64,000 nucleotides of DNA, taken from contig NZ_QUDR01000002.1 in NCBI RefSeq assembly GCF_003477605.1, positions 62,001-126,000 on the forward strand, in the 5' to 3' direction. The stretch is from Clostridium sp. AF37-5. Its GTDB lineage: Bacteria; Bacillota; Clostridia; Lachnospirales; Lachnospiraceae. This document shows, piece by piece, positions 6,979 to 15,041 of this stretch. The position numbers and the translations under genes were made by a program. The number at the start of each line of letters is the position of its first letter. The first letter of the stretch is position 1. A model generated the notes under the pieces. That model did no database searches. It saw only the letters and a list, made by a program, of their open reading frames with translations, and was not told the DNA's origin.

Positions 6979-7841
6979 TGGCAATACATAACCAAGTTTT
7001 TTTATATGGGCAAATTACTCAATTGCCCCGCATCATCAAAGATGAGCAAGGAAATTATGTGCAGGGAAGCGGTAAATTAACAATCGTTTCCGGAAAACGT
7101 AATGTGAATATTGACGGAACACATTCCAAACATGCAAAAATCGAATACGGAGAACTTCCGGTGGCTACCGGAAACCCAGAATTAGTAGAAACAATGGACA
7201 ATATCAAAATTGGAGATATTGTATTCATCAAAGGCAATATCATCACAAGAAATGTAAAAAAAATAAAGAAATGTCCATCTTGCGGAGCGCCTTATGAAAA
7301 ATTAGGCGTAATTACCTTTATTAATCCAATTCACTTATCTATCGAGAAAACCGGATTAACATTGGACGAGGGGGAAACACTTTTAAAAAATTACGGAGAG
7401 GTATCAAATGTTGCTACTATATTAGGGACAATTTGTAAAGCTCCAGAAGTCACTGTGCAGACTAGAAAAAATATGATTGTTAAGTTTCCGCTGGCCATTG
7501 ACCGCAAATATTTTATTGCGGACGATAATCCGGAAACAAGAACAGATTATCCGGTTGTGCACGTTCACGGGAAAGAAGCCGGAGAAGATATTCTAAAAAG
7601 GTATCAGCCGGGAGCAGAGGTTTTCTTAGACGGTTGCGTCCAATATAGAAAGTATAAACATCAGCAGTATCCTTGTCAAAATCCTGATTGTCAGGAATTT
7701 GTACCGTGGGATGATTGGACATTGGATATTGTCCCATATGCAATTGAATATATCAGAGGCTGGAAATCGGATAAACAACTGGAAGAAGAAGCATACGAAA
7801 AAGCCGGAATTCACCCATTGCCGGCCGCTGCTTCTGAATAA
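6979..7841 (+). CDS. OB-fold, zinc-ribbon ssDNA-binding-like protein, 287 aa
   Basis: ATG 6979 follows GAAAGAGAGG; the in-frame ATG at 6897 lies in the LexA-like palindrome and is rejected. The first OB-like half starts NQVFLYGQITQLPRI and includes VEIVFIKGNI-type strands (IGDIVFIKGNIITRN). A Cys pair CPSCGAPYEKLG follows near residue 96. A second OB half starts SNVATILGTICKAPEV, with FPLAIDRKYF and GAEVFLDGCVQYRKYKHQQ, then a second Cys pair in CQNPDCQEF near residue 240. This resembles an SSB/PriB-like fold combined with a zinc ribbon. The upstream LexA-type box suggests induction by DNA damage. Confidence 0.72.
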
Positions 7842-7848
7842 ACAGAAA

Positions 7849-7872
7849 AGCTCTCGAAAGGGGGCTTTTTCT
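7849..7872 (+). terminator. Intrinsic terminator
   Basis: A 7-bp stem with a GAAA tetraloop (AGCTCTC / GGGGGCT, three G-U pairs) is followed by TTTTTCT. Confidence 0.8.
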
Positions 7873-7897
7873 TATCTATAGATTTTTTGCAATAGAT

Positions 7898-7911
7898 AAA
7901 CAGACATATTA
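7898..7911 (+). promoter_or_regulatory. Element promoter motif, copy 7
   Basis: Perfect AAACAGACATATTA ending 46 nt before the recJ-like gene. A degenerate upstream block (TCTATAGATTTTTT) is found at roughly the usual distance. Confidence 0.78.
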
Positions 7912-7957
7912 ATTATATATAACAAAAATAAGGAGAACACAAAAAAGGAGGTAAATT

Positions 7958-9553
7958 ATGAAAATACTTGAATGGAAAAGAAGTTCTTATTATGGCAATA
8001 CAGTTGAAGAAGTAATGAAGAAAAAAACCGGCTTATCATTAAATGAGTTAAATCAAACTATACATCAAAAGCTGAATCGTGTTGAGAAGATGGCAGAAGC
8101 ATTGCTCTCAATTAAGGACAATTTGGAAACGGTGTATTTATTGGGCGATTATGATGTGGATGGAATAACGTCAAGCCTTTGCATGTCGCTTATTTTTGAC
8201 GCATTAGGATTGATTTATGAGGTATACATCCCTCGCCGAATGACAGATGGTTATGGTGTTTCAGAAAATTCTTTGAAAAAGGCTGCTGCCTATGATGTAA
8301 TTATAACGGTTGATAACGGAATTACAGCAAAAGAATTACTGGATAAGACCGGAAAAGAAGTATACGTTATTGACCATCATCAAGCACGAGAAGACGGCGC
8401 TTTACCAAATGCAAAAATTATTTTAGACCCGGAAGTAACGATGGATGATGATTTTATCCATTATTGCGGAGTTGGCTTGGTATACAAAATTGCTGAATCT
8501 TTGTATCAGAAAAAGGTGTTATCTAATGCAGTGATGCGAAAAATTGCATTTTTATGTATGCTTGGCACAATAGCAGATGTGATGCCACTCATTGACGAAA
8601 ACAGAACATTTGTTAGAAATGGTTTACTGTTATTGCAGCAAGGAATGTTTTCAGAATTAGCAGAAAAAACAAAACTTTCACCTTATGCAACCGCTACAGA
8701 TATTGCATTTGGTGTAGCTCCAATTGTCAATGCCTGTGGGCGATTGTATGATGCCGGCGGGCAAAAAATATACGATGAATTATATCGTTATATTACAAAA
8801 GATAACGCAGATATGTTGGATTATTTCATTGCTATCAATGAAAAACGAAAGAAGATGCAGAATGCATTTTTTGATGAGGCATGGAAGAAGTTTGAGACAA
8901 TGTCAGCTATGTACCCAAATGTTATTCTGCTCCCGAATTGTCCGGAAGGGCTTGTCGGTATTATGGCCGGGAAGATTCAGGAGCGAACCAAAAAGACCAC
9001 AATTGTGTTTACCAAAACGGCAAAAGGAACATTAAAGGGTTCCGCCAGAGGGGATGATTTTATGAATGTCAAAGAATTTTTAGACAAACACAAAGATTTA
9101 TTTCTTGGATATGGCGGACACAAAAGCGCTGCCGGAATGTCAATGACTGAAAATTCTTTTCATGAATTTCTTTCTTTCGCTCAAAGTAATGCCGAAAATG
9201 CTCCAGAATGCTTTGAATTATATGATATGGATTGTCCTTTTTCTAAATTGGGAAGTATTATACTGTCGTACATGGAGTATGAACCATATGGAGAAGGCTG
9301 CCGAAAGCCGATTATTCGTACAGTAATTGAAGGAACAGCTTATGACGGAAAATGGTATCGAACCATGAGCGAAGACCGAAGCTTTCAATTATACACAAAA
9401 GATGGTATTGAGGTTTTAGGCTTCAATTTAGCGCAAAAATATAAAGAGTATGGAACTCCTAAAAAAATTGAAGCGTTAGGCACATTAAGCGAAAGTAGTT
9501 TTCGTGGAAAATCGCAGACGGTTTTCGAATTGATTGACTTTCGACCTATTTGA
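7958..9553 (+). CDS. recJ: RecJ-like ssDNA exonuclease (DHH/DHHA1), 531 aa
   Basis: ATG 7958 follows AAAAGGAGG. The DHH phosphoesterase motifs are clear: DYDVDG near residue 68 (metal binding), DNG near 113, the DHH signature VIDHHQ near 135, and the DHHA1 motif GYGGHKSAAGMSM near 388. Family members degrade ssDNA 5' to 3' in repair and recombination. The protein is slightly shorter than host RecJ and, at its C-terminus, has an OB-like domain (KIEALGTLSESSFRGKSQTVFELIDF). It likely serves element DNA processing with the topoisomerase and polymerase encoded downstream. A single-gene unit with its own motif copy; no terminator hairpin is seen between it and the next motif. Confidence 0.88.
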   Translation: MKILEWKRSSYYGNTVEEVMKKKTGLSLNELNQTIHQKLNRVEKMAEALLSIKDNLETVYLLGDYDVDGITSSLCMSLIFDALGLIYEVYIPRRMTDGYGVSENSLKKAAAYDVIITVDNGITAKELLDKTGKEVYVIDHHQAREDGALPNAKIILDPEVTMDDDFIHYCGVGLVYKIAESLYQKKVLSNAVMRKIAFLCMLGTIADVMPLIDENRTFVRNGLLLLQQGMFSELAEKTKLSPYATATDIAFGVAPIVNACGRLYDAGGQKIYDELYRYITKDNADMLDYFIAINEKRKKMQNAFFDEAWKKFETMSAMYPNVILLPNCPEGLVGIMAGKIQERTKKTTIVFTKTAKGTLKGSARGDDFMNVKEFLDKHKDLFLGYGGHKSAAGMSMTENSFHEFLSFAQSNAENAPECFELYDMDCPFSKLGSIILSYMEYEPYGEGCRKPIIRTVIEGTAYDGKWYRTMSEDRSFQLYTKDGIEVLGFNLAQKYKEYGTPKKIEALGTLSESSFRGKSQTVFELIDFRPI

Positions 9554-9564
9554 TGATTTTTGTT

Positions 9565-9603
9565 ATAATATGGTTTTCGTTTCCTTCTCAAACAGACATA
9601 TTA
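9565..9603 (+). promoter_or_regulatory. Element promoter motif, copy 8 (bipartite)
   Basis: ATAATATGGTTTT starts at 9565 and AAACAGACATATTA at 9590, exactly 25 bp apart. The motif ends 58 nt before the ATG at 9662, the longest leader in the set. Confidence 0.82.
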
Positions 9604-9661
9604 TATATATAAGTTGATTACAATATCAGTTTATTATATAATATGTAAAGGAGACGATGTT

Positions 9662-10168
9662 ATGAAAAAGTTTAATTGGAAACAGATTGGAAAAGGAAGC
9701 CTGCCAATTATTTTGGCGATAGTATTTGCATTTTCTTTGATATATTTCGTTCGCCCACTTCAGGTTGCAGGAGAGAGTATGGAACCTACTTTCCGGGATG
9801 GACAATGGTTAGCCGCGAGTCGTGCGTTAAAAGGAACTGCTAAAAAAGGTGATATTATCACTGCAAAAGTAAATCCGACAAAAGAAACTCCGGCTGACAA
9901 GCTTATCAACGGAAAACTAAGCATTATAAAGCGAATCATCGGAGCTCCCGGCGATACAGTAGATATCAAGAACAATGCAGTTTATGTAAATGGCAAAAAG
10001 ATTGATGAGCCATATTTGAATGAGCCAATGAAGACACCAAATTACAGTTGCAAATTAAAAGCAGATGAATGGTTTATAATGGGAGATAATCGGAATCATT
10101 CATTAGACAGCCGTAAGATTGGACCGATTCGAACGGAAGAAATAAGTTTCATAATATTAAATGGTTAA
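9662..10168 (+). CDS. lepB: Signal peptidase I (S26), 168 aa
   Basis: ATG 9662 follows AAAGGAGACG; the in-frame ATG at 9614 has no ribosome binding site. One N-terminal transmembrane helix (residues 13-31) is followed by the catalytic serine in GESMEPT (Ser39). The catalytic Lys is in IIKRIIGAPGD (Lys90), and the GDNRNHSLDSR box comes near the end. All S26A family signatures are intact. The enzyme cleaves signal peptides on the outer membrane face. A private copy on a mobile element could process secreted cargo or a conjugation-type prepilin, as TraF-type peptidases do on plasmids; that link is inference. The mature domain is short, typical of Gram-positive SPase I. Confidence 0.92.
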   Translation: MKKFNWKQIGKGSLPIILAIVFAFSLIYFVRPLQVAGESMEPTFRDGQWLAASRALKGTAKKGDIITAKVNPTKETPADKLINGKLSIIKRIIGAPGDTVDIKNNAVYVNGKKIDEPYLNEPMKTPNYSCKLKADEWFIMGDNRNHSLDSRKIGPIRTEEISFIILNG

Positions 10169-10169
10169 A

Positions 10170-10196
10170 GAGAGAAATTAATTTTCTCTCTTTTTC
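10170..10196 (+). terminator. Intrinsic terminator
   Basis: GAGAGAAA pairs with TTTTCTCTC over a TTAA-type loop and is followed by TTTTTC. It closes the signal peptidase gene. Confidence 0.85.
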
Positions 10197-10198
10197 TT

Positions 10199-10237
10199 AT
10201 ATATGGAATAGAAATTTTTCTCGCAACAGACATATTA
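10199..10237 (+). promoter_or_regulatory. Element promoter motif, copy 9
   Basis: CAACAGACATATTA (13 of 14) lies at 10224-10237, ending 35 nt before topB. ATATATGG at 10199-10206 is a near match to the upstream block, offset by about 24-25 bp. Confidence 0.75.
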
Positions 10238-10272
10238 AAAGTAGTAATATTTTTAGAAAGTGAGGAAAATTT

Positions 10273-12414
10273 ATGAAAAAAGGACTAGTTATTGCTGAAA
10301 AATCATCATTGTTAAAGCAAATTATGGATGCATATAACCATCACAAAAGCGAATTTGCTTTTGAATTGGATGGTATCGCTCAAAGCGGGCATCTTTTAGG
10401 GTTAAAATTACCCAGCGAAATTGACGAAGATATGAAAGGATGGGAAATGTCTAAATATCCATGGCGTCCGGAAACATGGGAATATAAAGTTGCAGAGAAA
10501 AAGAACCACAATCCTAAGTTCAAAACGGCTACTCAGATTTTTTATGATATAAAAAAGGCCGTTAAGTCCGGCAAATATGATTTTATTATACACGCCGGCG
10601 ACCCCGACCAGGAAGGAGAACTCTTAGTTCGCGAAACTCTAAATGAGATTGGTAATTCATTGCCGGTTATGAGAATATGGATTAATGCTTCTACGGAAAA
10701 CGAGTTTGTCAGCGCTTTAAAAAACATGAAATCAGATAATGACCCATTTTATGAAAGAATTTATCAAGCCGGTCTCGCAAGAAGCCATTGTGATTACTTA
10801 GTTGGTATGAACCTATCCCCTGTTGTATCCCTTAAAACGGATGAAACGGTAAATATTGGACGACTAAAAACATTTATCATTGATTTAGTAGCGGCTCAGG
10901 AAGAAAAGGTTAAAAACTGGAAACCACAAAGTCATTATGGGATTGCCGCTCAATGCCAATACAACTCTATGGACTTTATTAGCGAACATACAACTGTTTT
11001 TGAAACTGAGCAGGAAGCAAAAGATATTATAAAATTATTACAAAATACCGCTACCGTAACATCGGTAGAAACGAAGACCGTAAAAAAGAGTGCTCCAAGC
11101 CTGTTTGAATTATCCTCCCTGCAGGTCGCAGCCAACAAAAAATATGGCTATTCGTCCAATGATGTACTAGGTATCTGCCAAATGTTATACGAAAAAAGAA
11201 TATTATCATATCCTCGAACTTCTTGTAAGTTTTTAAATGATGAAGCTGATTTTGAAGTTTTATTACAATCGGCATGTGTCTTTGAGGATTTGAAAAAATT
11301 TGTTAGTCAAATTACAAAAGAAGATATTGAATCTGTAAAAAAGAACAAACAGTATGTCGATAATGCCGCTGTAGCAGACGAAGGACATCTTGCCTTAACA
11401 CCAACAACACAAAAAGCTAGCATAGCAAATTTATCGGAGCCGGAAAAACAAATTTTGCATATGGTTTTCGCCCAATATGTTGCAATTTTCTTAAAGCCGA
11501 TGGTACAAAGAAAAACTAAAATTATATCAAATAATAATGGATATGATTTTGTGGCTAATGGCAAAGTTTTGTTAGACCCTGGTTTTACAGAGCTATTGAC
11601 AACGAAATTTAACACAATTGAATTGCCTACTGTAAATAAAGGTGATATTTTAACGATTACTAAAATGGAAACCGTTGAAAAAGTTGCGACTCCACCAGTT
11701 TTATATACAGACGGTACTTTGATTGCTGTATTAACCTCACCTATTAAATTGTTCCAAGATGCAACTGCTAAGACTTTAGGAAAAACACTTAAAGTCCAGA
11801 TTGGACGGCCATCAACAAGAGGCGCAACAATTGATACATTGATTCAACTTGGTTATTTAGAGACTAAAAAAGGAAAAGGGAAAGTAAATTATCTCATTAC
11901 TACAGAAAAAGGTAAGAGAAGCGCAAAAAATATGACCGGCAGCATTCTTTGCGATGCTGAAACCACTCTGCATTGGGAAGAACAGTTGGATTATATTCGA
12001 AAAGGGACGCTTTTCCCAGAAGCGTTTGAAGATGAGATTTGGAATTTCATTTGTCAGGAGACCGACCGATTAAAAAATGTTTCTATGGCAAAAGCCCCAG
12101 CTGGACAAAACTTATCGGGTGAAAAAAAACTTGGCGTTTGTCCTAAATGTGGTTCGGATTTTGTTGTCGGAAAATTTGGCCCATATTGCAAAGGGCAGTG
12201 CGGCTTAACAATCAAGCAATATCGTGGAAAGAAAATGACGCAAAGTCAAATTGCCAAACTTTTAGATGGTAAAAATGTTGTTATGAAAGGATTAAAGTCA
12301 AAAGCTGGGAAAGAATATAATATGTCATTGACGCCTACCGGTCAATTTGACTCTTTTAGTTATAATGGAAAAACGTATTATTCTTTGAAATATAAGGAAG
12401 AATTTGCAAAATAG
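10273..12414 (+). CDS. topB: DNA topoisomerase III (type IA), 713 aa
   Basis: The Toprim domain begins KKGLVIAEKSS, and HAGDPDQEGELLVRETL provides the acidic metal-binding residues. The catalytic tyrosine is Tyr313 in LSYPRTSCK. The C-terminal part contains LKVQIGRPSTRGATIDTLIQLGYLE and a four-Cys zinc motif CPKCG...CKGQC near residues 624-645. The length and motifs match plasmid/ICE TopB proteins, which unlink single-stranded or replicating DNA. It is a single-gene unit with a motif copy upstream and a terminator downstream. Topo III genes are frequent on conjugative elements, which fits this region. Confidence 0.93.
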   Translation: MKKGLVIAEKSSLLKQIMDAYNHHKSEFAFELDGIAQSGHLLGLKLPSEIDEDMKGWEMSKYPWRPETWEYKVAEKKNHNPKFKTATQIFYDIKKAVKSGKYDFIIHAGDPDQEGELLVRETLNEIGNSLPVMRIWINASTENEFVSALKNMKSDNDPFYERIYQAGLARSHCDYLVGMNLSPVVSLKTDETVNIGRLKTFIIDLVAAQEEKVKNWKPQSHYGIAAQCQYNSMDFISEHTTVFETEQEAKDIIKLLQNTATVTSVETKTVKKSAPSLFELSSLQVAANKKYGYSSNDVLGICQMLYEKRILSYPRTSCKFLNDEADFEVLLQSACVFEDLKKFVSQITKEDIESVKKNKQYVDNAAVADEGHLALTPTTQKASIANLSEPEKQILHMVFAQYVAIFLKPMVQRKTKIISNNNGYDFVANGKVLLDPGFTELLTTKFNTIELPTVNKGDILTITKMETVEKVATPPVLYTDGTLIAVLTSPIKLFQDATAKTLGKTLKVQIGRPSTRGATIDTLIQLGYLETKKGKGKVNYLITTEKGKRSAKNMTGSILCDAETTLHWEEQLDYIRKGTLFPEAFEDEIWNFICQETDRLKNVSMAKAPAGQNLSGEKKLGVCPKCGSDFVVGKFGPYCKGQCGLTIKQYRGKKMTQSQIAKLLDGKNVVMKGLKSKAGKEYNMSLTPTGQFDSFSYNGKTYYSLKYKEEFAK

Positions 12415-12423
12415 TACAAATTT

Positions 12424-12455
12424 GAGAGGAAACTGTATGTTTCCTCTTTTTTTCT
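12424..12455 (+). terminator. Intrinsic terminator
   Basis: GAGAGGAAAC and GTTTCCTC pair over TGTAT and are followed by a run of seven T. It lies 10 nt after the topB stop. Confidence 0.9.
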
Positions 12456-12549
12456 TTGTTTGCCCTAGATGGTAATATATGGTAAAATAAAAGGTTATCT
12501 ATATATTCTAAAGAAATTATGATATGATATTAAAAAAGAAAAAACGCTC

Positions 12550-12588
12550 ATAATATCGTTTTTATTTCAATCCAAAACAGACATATTA
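12550..12588 (+). promoter_or_regulatory. Element promoter motif, copy 10 (bipartite, distal copy before sigma operon)
   Basis: ATAATATCGTTTTT starts at 12550 and AAACAGACATATTA at 12575, 25 bp apart. A second copy follows 44 bp downstream. This 250-bp gap (12415-12665) otherwise holds only the topB terminator and AT-rich sequence. Confidence 0.8.
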
Positions 12589-12618
12589 GTTATAGGGAGT
12601 TTTTTTATGTATGTTCCA

Positions 12619-12632
12619 AAACAGACATATTA
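12619..12632 (+). promoter_or_regulatory. Element promoter motif, copy 11 (proximal copy before sigma operon)
   Basis: Perfect AAACAGACATATTA ending 33 nt before the TTG start at 12666. A degenerate block with a G-rich core and T run lies upstream. Confidence 0.78.
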
Positions 12633-12665
12633 AAATTAATTATAAAAAAGAAAGGAGGAAGCAAA

Positions 12666-13640
12666 TTGATATATTTGCAGAAAATAGCATTTCTCAAAAA
12701 CAATCTTAAAAGATGTTATTCTGAGAGGTCTTTAAAACCACCGACCTCACTAACAAAAATTTATAATGATAGTCTTCAGGGCTTGGCTGAGTTGGGATTG
12801 GCTCCAGAAGATGGAAAATACATCTTTGATGATGGGACATCTTATGAGGTTACAGATTATGCTGCATCTTTGATTAAAAAGATTTTGTCAAAGCATACTA
12901 CTTCAAACAATGCAATAGAAGTAACAAAAGTTGCGGTAAAACCAAAGGAAGAAAAAAAATTACCGCAAACAGAAGAATTACCGGAAGTTGTTTTGGAAAA
13001 AGATATACCAGATGCAGTCCAGCCGGTAGTAGAACAGCAATGTTCTGAACAGGTAATTATGTTGGCTAAACGAGAATTAAAATTGGTTAACAAGAAAGAC
13101 CCGACAGATATTAAAGATGTGTCTTTTACGGTAATTCCATTGTCCATAATGGATAATGCAGTTGCAGCAGACATTGCCGTTATATGTTCTGTTAACAATA
13201 CGGTGACACAATTTGTATCCGAAGTGCGAAAAAAGAGCATTACCGTTTCTGCGGATGGCACCGAATTTGCAATTCGTGGGCAGTTCCAAAATCGGAGATT
13301 TAAAGTTTCTATATTCCCATTAGGAAGAGCAAATGCGGACTATACGGTTACAGAAAATGTAAAAGATGAATTTGATGAAAATGCATTGCCGGAAATTTAC
13401 CAGCAATTGTATCAAAGAAAAATTGGTGAATCTGTATTAACGATTTTGCCATTGTCCAAAATCAATGCTCCAAGTGGACGTTGTAACTGTATTGTTGTGC
13501 AGGAAGATGGCAGCAATCGTCAAATTCATAGCATGGCAGAAAAAGAAATTCTGTATGTGTTTATCAATAACACGAAATACAGAATTTATGCAGTCTGGAA
13601 AGGCAAGGTGTTTGACATTGCTATCGAAAAAGCAGACTGA
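12666..13640 (+). CDS. Hypothetical protein, first gene of sigma operon, 324 aa
   Basis: The start is TTG 12666, with AAAGGAGG at about 12651-12658; no ATG gives a better start. Residues 1-80 look helical. Residues 85-130 form an acidic Pro/Glu/Val linker. Two similar modules follow: KDVSFTVIPLSIMDNAVAADIAVICSVNN with KKSITVSADGTEFAIRGQF, and GESVLTILPLSKINAPSGRCNCIVVQED with MAEKEILYVFINNTKYRIYAV. This suggests an internal duplication of a beta-rich domain of about 90 residues. I do not recognise the family. As the first gene of the operon encoding the sigma factor it might modulate the regulon (anti-sigma or activator), but this is position-based speculation. Confidence 0.68.
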   Translation: MIYLQKIAFLKNNLKRCYSERSLKPPTSLTKIYNDSLQGLAELGLAPEDGKYIFDDGTSYEVTDYAASLIKKILSKHTTSNNAIEVTKVAVKPKEEKKLPQTEELPEVVLEKDIPDAVQPVVEQQCSEQVIMLAKRELKLVNKKDPTDIKDVSFTVIPLSIMDNAVAADIAVICSVNNTVTQFVSEVRKKSITVSADGTEFAIRGQFQNRRFKVSIFPLGRANADYTVTENVKDEFDENALPEIYQQLYQRKIGESVLTILPLSKINAPSGRCNCIVVQEDGSNRQIHSMAEKEILYVFINNTKYRIYAVWKGKVFDIAIEKAD

Positions 13641-13818
13641 GGAAATCTTTGAAAAATGGCAGCCGGAGATGCAAAGACTTAAAAGCATTGACGTTTTTAA
13701 TAAAATGTCTTTGCATCTTATCAACGCCAAAGACGTAAAAGAAACGCTTGATTACATTGAATTGTTACAAAAAACCGACAATTATTTTGTCGAAATACTT
13801 AAAAGGAGGAAATTATGA
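13618..13818 (+). CDS. Small helical protein in sigma operon, 66 aa
   Basis: The likely start is TTG 13618, overlapping the end of the previous gene by 23 nt. A much earlier in-frame ATG at 13465 lies deep inside that gene and gives an implausible N-terminus. The product starts MLSKKQTEEIFEKWQPEMQRLKSI and is helical and highly charged, ending FVEILKRRKL. The stop overlaps the sigma factor's ATG (ATGA-like overlap at 13815-13818), so translation is probably coupled. A small protein coupled to a sigma factor could be a regulator of it; no family is recognised. The TTG start is uncertain. Confidence 0.5.
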   Translation: MLSKKQTEEIFEKWQPEMQRLKSIDVFNKMSLHLINAKDVKETLDYIELLQKTDNYFVEILKRRKL

Positions 13819-14690
13819 AAGATGTCGTAGCTGCTCCAGAGGAGTTGAATTATTGGATTAAACGGATGGATGATTATCATTCAGGCCACAAACAAGAAGT
13901 TTGCAACGAAATTTTTGGTCTGTTAGAAAAGTACATCCACAGTGTAGCTCATTCCTTCAAAGGATTAGAGCACGATGACCTTTTTGCAATTGGGTCATTG
14001 GCTCTTGTCGAGCAATTAGAAAAATACAATCCGCGTGAACAAAAAGTCGTTCCAATGACCTATATGAAACGACACTTGTATGGGGCAATGTATAGTGCGG
14101 TTGCTGAGGAGTTAGGGCTATCAAAAAATGATGCTTCAATTGGGAAGCAAATCAATAAAGCTGTTGCAGAACTTGAAGAAAGGGATATTGAGCCAACAGT
14201 ATCCAATATTGTTCGTTGGATTAATCGTCCACGAATCACAGAAGAAGTTGTGTATAACAACTTAAAAGTAACAAGGAGAGCAAGTAATATCTTGCATTTA
14301 GACACAGAGATTGACGAAAAGCAGCATACTGTCGCTGACACGTTAGCAGCTCTTCAGTCAAATCCAGAAGAAATTTTTCTGGAAAAAGAAAAAATAGATT
14401 TGGTTCGAGATGCAATTAATTCTCTTACTGAATTAGAAAGCAAAGTAATATCATTGTGTGAGTTGCAAGAATGCTCGTTAGCCAAAACGGCTGAGTTACT
14501 TGGTGTTTCGCCAACTGAGGTAAAAAAGGCGCGAACAAGCGCTATTATCCGCTTACATAATAATTCTAATTTGAATTTTTATGTAAAAAGAGCCGCCGGC
14601 GGAGAGAATTTTGATTATTGCGATTGCAATATTAACATTTCTTTTCGTGATACAAACTCAGATGAGGAAGAGACATTTTTGTTTTTGTAA
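13815..14690 (+). CDS. Element-encoded sigma-70-family RNA polymerase sigma factor, 291 aa
   Basis: ATG 13815 follows AAAGGAGG, inside the end of the previous gene. Region 2 is seen at residues 30-95 (KYIHSVAHSFKGLEHDDLFA, then ALVEQLEKYNPREQ, then TYMKRHLYGAMYSAV). A region-3-like segment covers residues 105-155. Region 4 is at residues 195-240 (LTELESKVISLCELQECS, then LAKTAELLGVSPTEVKKAR), a clear helix-turn-helix. There is no region 1.1, so it is an alternative sigma. It is the natural candidate to recognise the 15 AAACAGACATATTA sites of this element, including two sites in front of its own operon. The C-terminal 40 residues are an acidic extension of unknown role. Confidence 0.88.
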   Translation: MKDVVAAPEELNYWIKRMDDYHSGHKQEVCNEIFGLLEKYIHSVAHSFKGLEHDDLFAIGSLALVEQLEKYNPREQKVVPMTYMKRHLYGAMYSAVAEELGLSKNDASIGKQINKAVAELEERDIEPTVSNIVRWINRPRITEEVVYNNLKVTRRASNILHLDTEIDEKQHTVADTLAALQSNPEEIFLEKEKIDLVRDAINSLTELESKVISLCELQECSLAKTAELLGVSPTEVKKARTSAIIRLHNNSNLNFYVKRAAGGENFDYCDCNINISFRDTNSDEEETFLFL

Positions 14691-14703
14691 TTTGCTATAA
14701 GAA

Positions 14704-14733
14704 AGGGTCTCTTGTTATAAGAGGCCTTTTTTC
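14704..14733 (+). terminator. Intrinsic terminator after sigma operon
   Basis: GGTCTCTT pairs with AAGAGGCC over GTTAT and is followed by TTTTTTC, 14 nt after the sigma factor stop. Confidence 0.85.
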
Positions 14734-14746
14734 TTTACGCTAATGA

Positions 14747-14760
14747 AAACAGACATATTA
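14747..14760 (+). promoter_or_regulatory. Element promoter motif, copy 12
   Basis: Perfect AAACAGACATATTA ending 34 nt before the ATG at 14795. The usual upstream position is occupied by the terminator. Confidence 0.77.
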
Positions 14761-14794
14761 TAAATATCAATAAAACAAGAAGGAGGTCGATATT

Positions 14795-15028
14795 ATGACA
14801 AATTCAACATCATGTAAGGCTAGAAAAAATGCCATTTGTATATTGGCAAATATTGACGCCTTATATAAGGAAGGAGAAATTTCCCTTTTTGAATATCAAT
14901 CTTATCAAAAATTGTTCAAAGAGGGGCTGGAACTGAATGATATTTCCATTTTTCGAACGGAAATTGAAAATCGAATGATGTTTTTGAAAAACACATTTCA
15001 TTTTCAAACCATTATCAACTTATTATAG
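14795..15028 (+). CDS. Hypothetical protein, 77 aa
   Basis: ATG 14795 follows GAAGGAGG. It is small, soluble and mostly helical, with no signal peptide. Features such as CILANIDALYKEGEISLFEYQSYQKLFKEGLEL suggest two short helices. It is the first gene of a two-gene unit with the 422-aa protein 13 nt downstream. The function is unknown. Confidence 0.65.
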   Translation: MTNSTSCKARKNAICILANIDALYKEGEISLFEYQSYQKLFKEGLELNDISIFRTEIENRMMFLKNTFHFQTIINLL

Positions 15029-15041
15029 GAGGACAAAAAAT

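Noticed and set aside
13465..13617. Longer start for the 66-aa gene in the sigma operon
   Set aside because: It would be translated from deep within the previous gene with an implausible Cys-rich N-terminus and no ribosome binding site.
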